DNA from: Rhodobiaceae bacterium
GTDB lineage: Bacteria > Pseudomonadota > Alphaproteobacteria > Rhizobiales > Tepidamorphaceae
Length of the DNA: 64,000 nt
Direction of reading: 5' to 3'
NCBI GenBank assembly: GCA_020637855.1
Contig: JACKJR010000008.1
Coordinates: forward strand, 1-64,000
In this document: one piece after another, positions 16,782 to 26,455 of the stretch
Numbering within the stretch: the first letter of the stretch is position 1
Layout: each line of letters opens with the position of its first letter
The notes under the pieces: model-generated
What the model saw: only the letters and a program-made list of their open reading frames with translations
What the model was told of the DNA's origin: nothing
Databases searched by the model: none
Translations under genes and position numbers: made by a program

Positions 16782-17708
16782 ATGGCCAATATCAGCGCAT
16801 CGATGGTGAAGGAACTTCGCGAGAAGACCGGCGCCGGCATGATGGACTGCAAGAGCGCGCTGACCGAAAACAGCGGCGACATGGAAGCAGCCATCGACTG
16901 GCTGCGCGCCAAGGGTCTTGCCAAGGCTGCCAAGAAGGCCGGCCGCGTTGCGGCAGAAGGTCTGGTCGGCGTTGCCGAGGGCGATACGTCGGCAGCCGTC
17001 GTCGAAGTCAATTCCGAGACCGACTTCGTGGCCCGCAACGAGATTTTCCAGGACATGGTGCGCAAGGTCGCCGAAGTTGCCCTTGCCAATGACGGTGACC
17101 ACGAGAAGACCGGCGCTGCAGAATTTCCCGGTGCGGGCAAATCGGTCGCCGATCATTTGACCGAGATGGTTGGCCAGATCGGTGAGAACATGACGTTCCG
17201 CCGCTCCGCGGGTCTTTCTGTGTCCCAGGGCGCGGTCGCGACCTATGTCCACAGCGCCACCGCTCCCGGGCTTGGTCGCATCGGTGTGCTGGTTGCGCTT
17301 GAATCTGCTGGTGACAAGGATGCTCTGAAGGCTTTCGGCAAGCAGGTTGCCATGCACATTGCCGCAACCTCGCCGCTGGCGGTCACACCTGCCGAACTCG
17401 ACCCGCAGGTGGTCGAGCGCGAGCGTGCCGTTCTCATCGAGCAGGCGCGCGAATCCGGCAAGCCGGAGAACATCATCGAGAAAATGGTCGAGGGTCGTAT
17501 CCGCAAGTTCTACGAGGAAGTCGTCCTGCTTTCGCAGCCGTTCGTCATCAATCCCGACCTGACGGTCGAGAAGGCGGCGAAAGAGGCCGAAGGCAGCGTC
17601 GGCGCGTCGATCAAGGTTGTCGCTTTCGAGCGTTTCGTGCTTGGTGAGGGCATCGAGAAGGAAGAAAGCGATTTCGCTGCCGAAGTCGCGGCGGCGGTCG
17701 GTTCCTGA
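16782..17708 (+). CDS. tsf: Elongation factor Ts
   Basis: A 308-residue guanine-nucleotide exchange factor for EF-Tu. The N-terminal UBA-like domain reads VKELREKTGAGMMDCKSALTE, followed by the signature EVNSETDFVARNE and the KxxMHIAA region (KQVAMHIAATSPL). The start has a CGGAGA binding site at good spacing. Its position after rpsB and before pyrH is the near-universal bacterial order. Confidence 0.98.
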   Translation: MANISASMVKELREKTGAGMMDCKSALTENSGDMEAAIDWLRAKGLAKAAKKAGRVAAEGLVGVAEGDTSAAVVEVNSETDFVARNEIFQDMVRKVAEVALANDGDHEKTGAAEFPGAGKSVADHLTEMVGQIGENMTFRRSAGLSVSQGAVATYVHSATAPGLGRIGVLVALESAGDKDALKAFGKQVAMHIAATSPLAVTPAELDPQVVERERAVLIEQARESGKPENIIEKMVEGRIRKFYEEVVLLSQPFVINPDLTVEKAAKEAEGSVGASIKVVAFERFVLGEGIEKEESDFAAEVAAAVGS

Positions 17709-17732
17709 TCCTGGTTCCGGCGGGGTTTGGCC

Positions 17733-18464
17733 ATGTCGGCAGATGGTGGCGGCAAGGATGATGCCCGGCGCGTCCTCGTAAAGCTTTCGGGCGAGGCGCT
17801 GATGGGGAATGCCGGTTACGGCATTGACGCTGCCACCGTTTCGCGTTTTGCCGCCGACATCGCCGCAACGGTTACAACCGGCGTACAGGTTGCGCTGGTT
17901 GTGGGCGGCGGCAACATCTTCCGTGGCATGTCGGCTGCTGTCGATGGTCTCGACCGCAGCAGCGCAGATGCAATGGGTATGCTGGCCACGGTGATGAACG
18001 GCCTGGCGCTGTCTGGTGCGCTGAAGGCGCACGGATGCGAATCTGCCGTCGTCTCGGCGATTCCCATGGATACGGTCTGCGAGCCTTATGCCCGTCGCCG
18101 CGCGGTTGCGCATCTGGAAGCGGGCAAGGTGGTCATTTTCGTGGCCGGCACGGGAAATCCCTATTTTACCACGGATACAGCGGCTGTTCTGCGCGCTGTC
18201 GAAACCGGTTGCGATGCCGCTTACAAGGCGACGCAGGTGGACGGTATCTATTCCGCCGACCCCAAAACAAACCCCGATGCGACGCGTTTCGATACCCTGA
18301 CCTATGACGAGGTTCTGGCGCGCGATCTCAAAGTGATGGATGCCGCCGCGATCGCGATTGCCCGCGACAATCATCTACCGGTGGTCGTTTTTTCACTTGC
18401 ATCGGAAGGTGCCATTCAAAGCGCCGTGGAAGGCCGGGGACGTTTTACACGCGTTAGTGTGTGA
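17733..18464 (+). CDS. pyrH: UMP kinase
   Basis: A 243-residue hexameric uridylate kinase (UMP to UDP) of the amino-acid kinase fold. Typical motifs are RVLVKLSGEALMG, ALVVGGGNIFRG, GTGNPYFTTDTAA and the C-terminal substrate region ATQVDGIYSADPK. The ATG at 17733 is preferred over the TTG two codons earlier. It starts 24 bases after tsf, so both are likely on one mRNA. Confidence 0.97.
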   Translation: MSADGGGKDDARRVLVKLSGEALMGNAGYGIDAATVSRFAADIAATVTTGVQVALVVGGGNIFRGMSAAVDGLDRSSADAMGMLATVMNGLALSGALKAHGCESAVVSAIPMDTVCEPYARRRAVAHLEAGKVVIFVAGTGNPYFTTDTAAVLRAVETGCDAAYKATQVDGIYSADPKTNPDATRFDTLTYDEVLARDLKVMDAAAIAIARDNHLPVVVFSLASEGAIQSAVEGRGRFTRVSV

Positions 18465-18595
18465 AGCTGCCGCCGCCCTTGTGATTGGCGCGGAAGGCGG
18501 AGTAAACATTGGACCCGAGGTTTGCTGCTATGGGGTCGCGATCCTGATCAAACGGGTCGAACGATTCTGAATAATATCGCGGGGGGAGAGATTGC

Positions 18596-19156
18596 ATGAG
18601 CCATTCAACAGATATGGCCGATCTGAAACGGCGCATGGATGGCGCTGTGAGCGTACTCAGGAGCGAGCTTGGCGGTTTGCGGACAGGCCGGGCTTCGGCG
18701 AGCCTTCTCGATCCCATTCAGGTCGATGCCTATGGCGCGGCGATGCCGCTCAATCAGGTCGGCACGGTTGCCGTGCCCGAACCACGCATGATCAGCGTGC
18801 AGGTTTGGGATCGCGGTCTTGTCAGCGCAGTCGATAAAGCGATCCGCGAATCCAGCCTCGGCCTCAATCCGGTTGTCGAAGGCCAGCTTCTGCGTATTCC
18901 GATCCCTGAACTGAATGCCGAGCGCCGCCAGGAACTGGTCAAGGTCGCACACAAATATGCTGAAGCAGCCCGTGTTGCCGTGCGCCACGTGCGCCGCGAT
19001 GGGCTCGATCACCTCAAAAAGGCTGAAAAGGACAAGACGATTGGCGAGGACGAAGCCCGCAGCCGGTCTGATGAGGTGCAAAAGCTGACCGACGCCGCCA
19101 TTTCCGAGATCGACGAGGTTCTGGCGACGAAGGAAAAGGAAATCATCCAGGTCTGA
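18596..19156 (+). CDS. frr: Ribosome recycling factor
   Basis: A 186-residue two-domain protein that, with EF-G, splits post-termination ribosomes. Diagnostic segments are GLRTGRASASLLD, YGAAMPLNQVG and the C-terminal helix RRDGLDHLKKAEKDKTIGEDEARSRSDEVQKLTD. A very strong GGGGGGAGAG binding site precedes the ATG. A 131-base gap after pyrH has no clear terminator. Confidence 0.98.
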   Translation: MSHSTDMADLKRRMDGAVSVLRSELGGLRTGRASASLLDPIQVDAYGAAMPLNQVGTVAVPEPRMISVQVWDRGLVSAVDKAIRESSLGLNPVVEGQLLRIPIPELNAERRQELVKVAHKYAEAARVAVRHVRRDGLDHLKKAEKDKTIGEDEARSRSDEVQKLTDAAISEIDEVLATKEKEIIQV

Positions 19157-19183
19157 CCAGGCTCGGATTTCAGGAGGCGGCAT

Positions 19184-19936
19184 ATGCGCGAGGAGGCGAA
19201 AACGCCGGCTCCGGAAGTGGCGGGCAGACGCTTGCCCCGGCATATCGCCATCATCATGGACGGTAATGGGCGATGGGCGGCGGAACGCGGCATGGCACGC
19301 GCACTGGGCCATAAGGCCGGTGTTGAGGCGGTTCGCCGTTGCGTCAGGATGGTTGCCAAGCGCGGCATTCCCTATCTGACATTGTTCAGCTTCAGTTCCG
19401 AAAACTGGATCAGGCCGCAAAGCGAGATTGCCGACCTGTTTTCCCTGCTGCGGCGGTTCATCCGCAAGGATCTGGCCGAACTGCATCAGGAAGGCGTGCG
19501 TATCCGCATTATCGGGCGCAGGGACAAGGTGCCGGATGACATCGTGCGCATGCTCGATGAAGCCGAGGCCCTGACGCGGGACAATACCGCCTTCAACCTG
19601 ATCATTGCGTTCAACTATGGCGGACGTGCCGAGATTGCCGATGCGGCGCGAAGAGCGGCGCAGGCAGTGGAGCGCGGTGAGATTTCTTCTAAGGATATCG
19701 ATGAAGCTCGGTTGGAAGGCTTTCTCGATACTGCCGGCGTCCCCGATCCAGACCTTTTGCTGCGCACGAGCGGCGAGGCGCGAATTTCGAATTTCCTGCT
19801 CTGGCAGTGTGCCTATTCCGAGTTCGTATTCCTGCCGGTCTACTGGCCGGATTTCGATGAAAAGGCCCTGGATGACGCGCTGAATGAATATGCCGCGCGT
19901 GATCGCAGGTTTGGCGGCGTCGAAGCGCGCGCCTGA
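19184..19936 (+). CDS. uppS: Undecaprenyl diphosphate synthase
   Basis: A 250-residue cis-prenyltransferase that makes the C55 lipid carrier for peptidoglycan and O-antigen. It shows the catalytic motif HIAIIMDGNGRWA with its Asp, the region FSSENWIRP, and the C-terminal signature DLLLRTSGEARISNFLLWQCAYSEF. It starts 27 bases after frr and lies next to cdsA, the usual arrangement. Confidence 0.98.
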   Translation: MREEAKTPAPEVAGRRLPRHIAIIMDGNGRWAAERGMARALGHKAGVEAVRRCVRMVAKRGIPYLTLFSFSSENWIRPQSEIADLFSLLRRFIRKDLAELHQEGVRIRIIGRRDKVPDDIVRMLDEAEALTRDNTAFNLIIAFNYGGRAEIADAARRAAQAVERGEISSKDIDEARLEGFLDTAGVPDPDLLLRTSGEARISNFLLWQCAYSEFVFLPVYWPDFDEKALDDALNEYAARDRRFGGVEARA

Positions 19937-19956
19937 CCGGAGGAAGCCGCAAATCG

Positions 19957-20838
19957 ATGCCCCACCGCGAGCCCGATACCAGCACTTCAGGCGCCGAACC
20001 GCGGCAAAGCCGGGCTTATGATCTGCGGGCGCGCCTGATTTCGGCGGCCATCATGGTGCCGGTTGCGCTTTTGTGCCTTGGGCTGGGGCAGGCGCCGTTT
20101 GCATTGCTTGTTGCCGTTGGTGCCGTTTTGATCCTCCGCGAGTGGATTCGCATGGTCAATGGAACGCAATCGGTCGCTGCGGTCGTGGCCGGCGGGATCG
20201 CCATTCTCGTTGCCATGGCGACCGTTTTCTTTGGGCTGACAGGAATAGCCTTCGGAATTCTCGCTGCAGGAGCGTTATGCGTCGCCGCGCTTGCTCCGGT
20301 GCGCAGGATTTGGGCGGCCGCAGGCGTATTCTATGCCGGATTGCCCGCTGTCGCCCTTGTTCACTTGCGCGGGCTTGAATACGGCCTTGCTGCGGTCGTG
20401 TTCCTGTTCGTGGTGGTGTGGAGCACGGATGTGGCGGCCTATGGCGGAGGACGTGCCATTGGCGGTCCGAAACTCTGGCCGTCCGTTTCGCCGAAAAAAA
20501 CCTGGGCAGGGTTCGTCAGCGGCCTGCTTGGCGCGGGTCTTGCCGGGCTGTTGGTTGCATGGCTCGTCGGGCCTGATGCACGCTATGGGGCAGGCTGGGG
20601 GGTGATTTTTTTCTTCGCGATCATGATTTCATTTTTCGGCCAGATGGGTGATCTGTTCGAGTCCTTCATGAAACGGCATTATGGTGTGAAGGATTCCGGA
20701 ACACTCATTCCCGGACACGGCGGAGCAATGGACCGTCTCGACAGCATCATTACCGCGGCGAGTTTCGCTGCGCTCGTCGCCATTGCATTCGGGCTGCCAC
20801 GTGTATTTGAGCCGTATTACTGGTCCGTAGCGCAATGA
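19957..20838 (+). CDS. cdsA: Phosphatidate cytidylyltransferase
   Basis: A 293-residue polytopic membrane enzyme forming CDP-diacylglycerol from phosphatidic acid and CTP. About eight hydrophobic segments are followed by the C-terminal signature KDSGTLIPGHGGAMDRLDS with its metal-binding Asp residues. The SPKKTWAGFVSGL segment is also typical. It lies 20 bases after uppS, and its stop overlaps the dxr start (ATGA), so the two are translationally coupled. Confidence 0.97.
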   Translation: MPHREPDTSTSGAEPRQSRAYDLRARLISAAIMVPVALLCLGLGQAPFALLVAVGAVLILREWIRMVNGTQSVAAVVAGGIAILVAMATVFFGLTGIAFGILAAGALCVAALAPVRRIWAAAGVFYAGLPAVALVHLRGLEYGLAAVVFLFVVVWSTDVAAYGGGRAIGGPKLWPSVSPKKTWAGFVSGLLGAGLAGLLVAWLVGPDARYGAGWGVIFFFAIMISFFGQMGDLFESFMKRHYGVKDSGTLIPGHGGAMDRLDSIITAASFAALVAIAFGLPRVFEPYYWSVAQ

Positions 20839-22058
20839 CCCATCGCCGCATCACGATACTTGGAGCCACGGGCTCGGTAGGCGGCAGCACGCTGGACCTT
20901 GTCGGCGGGCATGAGGACCGCTTCAGCATCGACACTTTGACCGCTCACCGGGATGTCGGCGGTCTTGCCGGGCTTGCTCGCAAGTATCGGGCGCGTCACG
21001 CGGTGATTGCCGATGCTTCGCTCAAGGAAGACCTCGTCGCAGCATTGGCGGGGAGCGGAATTACGGCAGAAGCCGGTCCCGAAGCCTTATGCGAAGCCGC
21101 GATGCGGCCGGTTGATCTCGTTATGGCGGCCATTGTCGGGGTTGCGGGCCTTGCTCCGACCCTGGCTGCGGTTCGCAGCCAGCCCGTGGTGGCGCTGGCG
21201 AACAAGGAAACACTCGTGTGCGCCGGGGCGTTCTTCATGAACGAAGTTGCCCGCAGCGGGACGCTATTGCTGCCGGTCGACTCCGAACATAGCGCACTTC
21301 TCCAGGCGCTTGGCGGGCCGGCATTCATGGAGAAGCCTGATTTTACGGCGGTCGAGGAACTGGTGATTACGGGATCAGGCGGTCCCTTCCGCACGCTGCC
21401 TGAAGACGACCTTGAGCGCGTTACACCGCAGCAGGCAGTTGCGCACCCTGTGTGGTCTATGGGATCAAAGATTTCCGTCGACTCCGCAACGCTTATGAAC
21501 AAAGCATTGGAACTAATTGAAGCAAAACATCTTTTCTCGATTCATGACGCGCGACTGAAAGTCTTGATCCACCCACAATCGATTATTCATGGACTTGTGC
21601 GGTTCAAGGACGGATCGGTTGTTGCGCAGATGGCGCAACCGGATATGCGTGTGCCCATAGCAATGGCTCTCGCCTGGCCGGAACGCATCATGACCCGGGC
21701 GGCGACACTCGATCTTGCCGAGCTCGCGTCTTTGACGTTCGAGCGGCCCGATGAGGCACGGTTTCCCGCTTTGCGGCTTGCGCGCGAACTGTTGTCGGCT
21801 CCCGGCGGGGGCGCTGCAATCGCAAATGCCGCCAATGAATATGCTGTCGATGCGTTTCTGGCCGGCAGAATTCGCTTCACTGATATCGTACGCATTTGCG
21901 AGGAAACGCTGCTTGATGCCGATGGTTTCTCAAGGCCGGCACCCGCCAATCTTGAAGAAGCCTTGTCGCTGGATGCAGAGGGGCGCCGAATCGCTGCTGT
22001 GCGGGCTTCGCAATCGGGTTCCGGCGCACACGTGGTGGGGCGGGTGAGAAGCGCGTAA
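20835..22058 (+). CDS. dxr: 1-deoxy-D-xylulose 5-phosphate reductoisomerase
   Basis: A 407-residue NADPH-dependent enzyme of the MEP isoprenoid pathway. It supplies precursors for the adjacent uppS product. The N-terminal nucleotide-binding motif is ITILGATGSVGGSTLDL. The metal and substrate motif is PVDSEHSALLQAL, and GSGGPFR and HPVWSMGSKISVDSATLMNKALELIEA are also present. The start overlaps the cdsA stop. A 251-base gap follows before rseP. Confidence 0.98.
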   Translation: MTHRRITILGATGSVGGSTLDLVGGHEDRFSIDTLTAHRDVGGLAGLARKYRARHAVIADASLKEDLVAALAGSGITAEAGPEALCEAAMRPVDLVMAAIVGVAGLAPTLAAVRSQPVVALANKETLVCAGAFFMNEVARSGTLLLPVDSEHSALLQALGGPAFMEKPDFTAVEELVITGSGGPFRTLPEDDLERVTPQQAVAHPVWSMGSKISVDSATLMNKALELIEAKHLFSIHDARLKVLIHPQSIIHGLVRFKDGSVVAQMAQPDMRVPIAMALAWPERIMTRAATLDLAELASLTFERPDEARFPALRLARELLSAPGGGAAIANAANEYAVDAFLAGRIRFTDIVRICEETLLDADGFSRPAPANLEEALSLDAEGRRIAAVRASQSGSGAHVVGRVRSA

Positions 22059-22309
22059 CATCATTGCAATGCTGATCGGGTGCGGAAGTAACCATGATTG
22101 TTGAATGATGTCTGGCCAGGATCGCTAAAATGCGCAATGACGGGCGCAATCTGGTACGATCCGGAACAATCTGGGCATCACTGTACGATATCTGTGTCAC
22201 GGCCGCCTGATGGCCTGAAAAATGCCATTTAATGATTTAGGTATGCCGCCGTGTCGCAGTTGCCCGAAAATCGTGTGTAATCCCGAGCGTCAGAACAGGA
22301 CCAATCAAC

Positions 22310-23452
22310 GTGTTTGATATGATATCCGGGTTTGGCGGTAGCCTGCTGGGCTACATCCTGCCATTTCTTTTCGTTCTTACAATTGTGGTGTTTTTCCACG
22401 AGTTGGGCCATTTCCTCGTGGCGCGCTGGTGTGGCGTGAAGGTCGATGCATTTTCGATCGGGTTCGGTCCCGAACTGTTCGGCTGGAACGACAAGCACGG
22501 GACACGCTGGCGTGTGGCTGCGGTGCCGCTGGGTGGATATGTGCGGTTCCTGGGCGACGACAATGCCGCAAGCGCGGCAGATCGTGATTCCGTCGCGAAT
22601 ATGACGGAAGATGAGCGCAAGAGCAGCTTCCACGGCAAAGCGTTGTGGCAACGCGCCGCGATTGTTGCGGCAGGGCCGATCGCGAATTTCATTCTTGCCA
22701 TTGTCATCTTCGCGGGAACATTCGCGTTCGTCGGGCAGTACGTCACTCCAGCAAAGGTTGATACGGTGCAGGAGGGAAGCGCCGCGGCGCGCGCGGGCAT
22801 TCTGCCTGGCGATACAATCCTGACCATTAACGGGACGCAGATTGAATCCTTCAACGACTTGCAGCGGATCGTATCGGTAAGTGCCGGGCGCGAGCTTGAG
22901 GTCGTGCTGGAGCGCGACAGCAAAACCATAACGGTCACGGCTGTTCCGGATTTGCGTGAGATCGAGGACAGGTTCGGCAACAAGCACAATGTCGGGTTGC
23001 TCGGCGTGGCCAGCAAGACTGATCCCGATGACGTCAGGCTTGTGACTTATTCTCCCCCCGAGGCCGTATGGCGCGGCATGAAGGAAACCTGGTTCGTTGT
23101 CGATCGCACCCTGTCTTTCATTGGCGGGGTTATCTCGGGGCGCGACGATGCATCGCAGCTCGGCGGACCGATCAGGATTGCCCAGATATCGGGGGATGTT
23201 GCGCAAATCGGATTTGCCGCATTGGTCAATCTGACGGCAATACTGTCGGTCAGCATCGGCCTGCTCAATCTGTTTCCGATTCCAATGCTCGATGGCGGCC
23301 ATTTGATGTTTTACGCCGTCGAAGCGGTGCGCGGACGGCCTTTGAGCCCGCGTATCGAGGATTTAAGTTACCGTATCGGACTGGCTGTCGTGCTGATGCT
23401 GATGCTGTTTGCGACGTGGAACGACCTCACGAATCTTAACTTGTTGGGATAA
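22310..23452 (+). CDS. rseP: Site-2 intramembrane zinc protease
   Basis: A 380-residue M50 protease of the inner membrane, used in regulated intramembrane proteolysis of anti-sigma factors in the family. The zinc site HExxH is His30-Glu31-x-x-His34 (VVFFHELGHFLVARW), with the second motif NLFPIPMLDGGHLMFYAVEAVRG near the C-terminus. One PDZ domain lies between (about residues 120-200, AARAGILPGDTILTINGTQI). The start may be the GTG at 22310 or the ATG at 22319. The 251 bases upstream hold two copies of CAATCTGG with TACGAT nearby but no clear regulatory site. Confidence 0.96.
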   Translation: MFDMISGFGGSLLGYILPFLFVLTIVVFFHELGHFLVARWCGVKVDAFSIGFGPELFGWNDKHGTRWRVAAVPLGGYVRFLGDDNAASAADRDSVANMTEDERKSSFHGKALWQRAAIVAAGPIANFILAIVIFAGTFAFVGQYVTPAKVDTVQEGSAAARAGILPGDTILTINGTQIESFNDLQRIVSVSAGRELEVVLERDSKTITVTAVPDLREIEDRFGNKHNVGLLGVASKTDPDDVRLVTYSPPEAVWRGMKETWFVVDRTLSFIGGVISGRDDASQLGGPIRIAQISGDVAQIGFAALVNLTAILSVSIGLLNLFPIPMLDGGHLMFYAVEAVRGRPLSPRIEDLSYRIGLAVVLMLMLFATWNDLTNLNLLG

Positions 23453-23861
23453 CTTGTGAATGGATAGCCGTTGCGTGTTTGCAACGGGTGGCGATGATCG
23501 TCAGGAAGTTGCTCGAAGAAGGTTTGCGAAGGACGCAAATCCGGCTACAAACCTTTCCGAGATGAGTGAATCGGCATGCACAGTGCCGAGATGCGTTTGC
23601 AAGCTCCGTCAGGATGGCGGAGAAAAGGGGCCAAGCGACGGGGATTTGACGGGACGGGGGTCTTGCGCGCGGGTTTGATTGCCGTTTGGCGGTCGGAAAA
23701 CGGGCGATAGAGAAACTCCGCTATCAGATGCTCTTTCGTTTTTGCCTCGGGTATGTCCGGATCCGCAGCGAATTGCCGTGCGGCTCCCGGGTGGCCCGGT
23801 TCGGCTCAAGGCGGTTTGAGTGCGCTTCCCAAGAGGCAGCGCGTCTTAAAGAGAAGGTCAG
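23453..23861 (+). other. Structured 409-base gap between rseP and bamA
   Basis: No credible gene is seen. Just after the rseP stop is a perfect 7-bp hairpin CCGTTGC-GTGTTT-GCAACGG (23468-23487) without a U-tract. At 23519-23555 AAGGTTTG pairs with CAAACCTT across 21 bases. The inner TTTGCG-AAGGA-CGCAAA hairpin shares the same TTTG, so the two folds exclude each other. The bamA ribosome binding site (AGAGAAGG) is at the right end. The bamA promoter is probably in this stretch but I cannot place it. Confidence 0.5.
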
Positions 23862-26237
23862 ATGATCGAAGAGATCGAAAACCCGGTAAGGACGTGTGGT
23901 GATGCGAGGGCCGACAGGCCTGGAGCCGTGGGAAGCCTGGAACGGTTCCGCCGCATGGTTTCCCGTGCCGCCGTGCTTTGTCTGCTTTTCACCGCGGTGA
24001 TAACGAGCGGGGTCAGCCTCGCGCCGGCGACAGCCATGGCGCAGGTGATCTCGGCGGTCATTGTCGAAGGCAACCATCGCGTCGACGACGAGACGGTGCG
24101 TTCGTATGTGACGCTTTCGCCGGGGCAGCGCTACAGCGATTCCGCAGCCAGCGAATCCGTCAAGATTCTGTTCCAGACCGGGCTGTTCGAGGACGTGACC
24201 ATCGGCATGCGCAGTACGCGGCTTGTGGTGACGGTTGTCGAGGCCGCGCTGATCAACCGAGTCGTCTTCGAAGGAAACAAGCGGCTTGAAGATGGTGTGC
24301 TGTCGGCTGAAATCGAATCGCAGCCGCGTGGCATGCTGACCCGGGCCAAGGTCCAGCGCGATACCCAGCGCATTCTCCAGCTGTACCGGCGTATCGGGCG
24401 GTTCGGCGCACGTGTCGAGCCGAAGATCATTGATCTGTCCGATAATCGCGTGAATCTGGTTTTCGAAATTGACGAGTCGGAAAAAACAGCTATTTCACGC
24501 ATTAATTTCGTCGGAAACTACGCGTTTTCCGACAACCATTTGCGCGAAGTGGTTACATCACGGCAGCAAACGTGGCTGAGCTGGATCAGGACGACGGACA
24601 TTTATGATCCGCAGCGTCTGGAAGCCGACCAGGAGCTTTTGCGCCGTCATTACCTGAAGAGCGGATATGCCGATTTCCGCGTCATTTCGGCTGTTGCCGA
24701 ACTGGACCGCGAACGCAACGTCTTTTTCATCACGATCACGATTGAGGAAGGCGAGCGCTACCATTTCGGCATGATTGATATCGAGTCGAACGTGACCGAT
24801 GTCGATCCTGAGTTATTGCGGGGACTGATCAGGACGCGTGAAGGCCGCATCTACAACGCCGAACTGGTCGAGAAGACGACCGAAGAGCTCACGATTGAGC
24901 TTGCAAAATCCGGCTATGCATTCGCGCATGTTCGCCCGCATGCTGACCGCGATCCGGCATCGTTGACCATCGGGATCACCTATGTTGTCGATGAGGGCCA
25001 GCGCGCCTATGTGGAGCGGATCAATATCCGTGGCAATACACGCACGCTCGACAGCGTTATCCGCCGTGAGTTCGATTTCGCCGAAGGTGATCCTTACAAT
25101 CGCGTTCTCGTGGACCGTGCGCGCAGGCGTCTGCTTGCCTTGCGCTACTTCGAGCAGGTTCAGATAACCACCGAGCCCGGCTCAACCCCCGACCGTGTGA
25201 ACATCAATGTTGAGGTGGTTGAACAGGCGACCGGCGAGTTCTCCATTGGTGCGGGCTATTCAACCAGTTCCGGCGCTCTTGCCAATATTTCCATCGGCGA
25301 GCGCAACTTCCTTGGCCGCGGCCAGAAGGTGAATTTCAGCGTTGGATTTGGTGAACACAGTCAGACGTTCAACTTTGGCTTCACCGAGCCCTATTTCATG
25401 GGCCGCCGGTTGAGCGCGGGATTTGACGTTTTCGCGAGTGAACAGCAGAATTCCGATAACACACCGTACGACCGGTCGGATGTTGGCGGTAAACTTCGGT
25501 TTGGCTTGCCGCTTAACGAGAATATGCATCTGAACCTGAGTTATTCGCTTTTCCAGCGCGAGATCAGCAATGTTCAGGCTGGAAGCTCGGCAGCTATCGC
25601 GGGATCGGCTGGGACGTATCTCTACTCTATCGCCGGCTACGAGTTCGTTTATTCGACCCTTGATAATATTGCGCAGCCGCGCAACGGCGTTATTGCCAAG
25701 TTCGGTCAGGAATTTGCCGGATTGGGCGGCGACCGCCACTTCGTCCGTACGACCGCCACGGTTGCTCATTTCCATGAAGTGCGTCCGCGTGTGGTTACCA
25801 TGCTGCGCCTGAAGGGCGGGCATGTTGGCGGATGGAATGGCGATGGCGTTCTGCCGATTGATGCTTTCCGGATTGGTGGCGAAACCATTCGCGGCTTTGA
25901 ATCTGCGGGTATCGGCCCGAGGGATGGCACGACGACGGATGCGCTGGGCGGCAAGCTCTTTGTTGCCGGTACGGTGGAATTGCAATTCCCGATCCCGGTT
26001 CTTCCGCCGGATTTCGGGTTCTCTGCAGCTGTCTTTGCGGATGCCGGATTTTTGCATGATACCGATTCAACGGTGGCAAGCTTGAACGACGATGCTTCGA
26101 TTCGCTCGTCGGCCGGTTTCAGTATCCTGTGGGAATCGCCCTTCGGTCTGCTGCGCGGTGATCTTGGCTTTGCGATTACCAAGGAAAGCTATGACAAGAC
26201 GCAGGTATTCAGGTTCGGAACAGGGACGAGGTTCTAG
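23862..26237 (+). CDS. bamA: Outer-membrane protein assembly factor BamA
   Basis: A 791-residue Omp85 protein that inserts beta-barrel proteins in the outer membrane. After a signal peptide ending near ATAMA-QV, five POTRA repeats occupy about residues 65-410 (for example AVIVEGNHRVDDETVRSYV and RINIRGNTRTLDSVIRREFDF). A C-terminal barrel follows, with RIGGETIRGFESAGIGPRD (the VRGF-type motif) and a terminal Phe as beta-signal. The ATG at 23862 has the better ribosome binding site but leaves 31 residues before the signal peptide. The ATG at 23955 would give a more ordinary leader. Confidence 0.96.
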   Translation: MIEEIENPVRTCGDARADRPGAVGSLERFRRMVSRAAVLCLLFTAVITSGVSLAPATAMAQVISAVIVEGNHRVDDETVRSYVTLSPGQRYSDSAASESVKILFQTGLFEDVTIGMRSTRLVVTVVEAALINRVVFEGNKRLEDGVLSAEIESQPRGMLTRAKVQRDTQRILQLYRRIGRFGARVEPKIIDLSDNRVNLVFEIDESEKTAISRINFVGNYAFSDNHLREVVTSRQQTWLSWIRTTDIYDPQRLEADQELLRRHYLKSGYADFRVISAVAELDRERNVFFITITIEEGERYHFGMIDIESNVTDVDPELLRGLIRTREGRIYNAELVEKTTEELTIELAKSGYAFAHVRPHADRDPASLTIGITYVVDEGQRAYVERINIRGNTRTLDSVIRREFDFAEGDPYNRVLVDRARRRLLALRYFEQVQITTEPGSTPDRVNINVEVVEQATGEFSIGAGYSTSSGALANISIGERNFLGRGQKVNFSVGFGEHSQTFNFGFTEPYFMGRRLSAGFDVFASEQQNSDNTPYDRSDVGGKLRFGLPLNENMHLNLSYSLFQREISNVQAGSSAAIAGSAGTYLYSIAGYEFVYSTLDNIAQPRNGVIAKFGQEFAGLGGDRHFVRTTATVAHFHEVRPRVVTMLRLKGGHVGGWNGDGVLPIDAFRIGGETIRGFESAGIGPRDGTTTDALGGKLFVAGTVELQFPIPVLPPDFGFSAAVFADAGFLHDTDSTVASLNDDASIRSSAGFSILWESPFGLLRGDLGFAITKESYDKTQVFRFGTGTRF

Positions 26238-26259
26238 TTCATAGGCCAGTTTGCGGTTG

Positions 26260-26293
26260 CGGCCCGCCAGATGTTGGCGGGCCGTTTCTCGTT
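26260..26293 (+). terminator. Terminator-like hairpin after bamA
   Basis: A 9-bp GC stem CGGCCCGCC (26260-26268) / GGCGGGCCG (26276-26284) with a 7-base loop, followed by TTTCTCGTT. It lies 23 bases after the bamA stop and could partly end the transcript before lpxD, which starts 160 bases later. No skp/ompH-like gene is present in this gap, unlike in many gammaproteobacteria. Confidence 0.6.
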
Positions 26294-26455
26294 CTGGGCC
26301 AAGGTCGCAGGGGTAAGCAGTGCAATGCTTTCCACTGCTGTAAAACCGGGCTAGAAAGCGGGCGGCATGATGCCGCCCTCATAAGGTCTGGGTGCCGATA
26401 GCCGTCTCCTGCGGTTGCGAAAGCCGGGAACCAATAACCAAGAGCCAGCTTTTCC

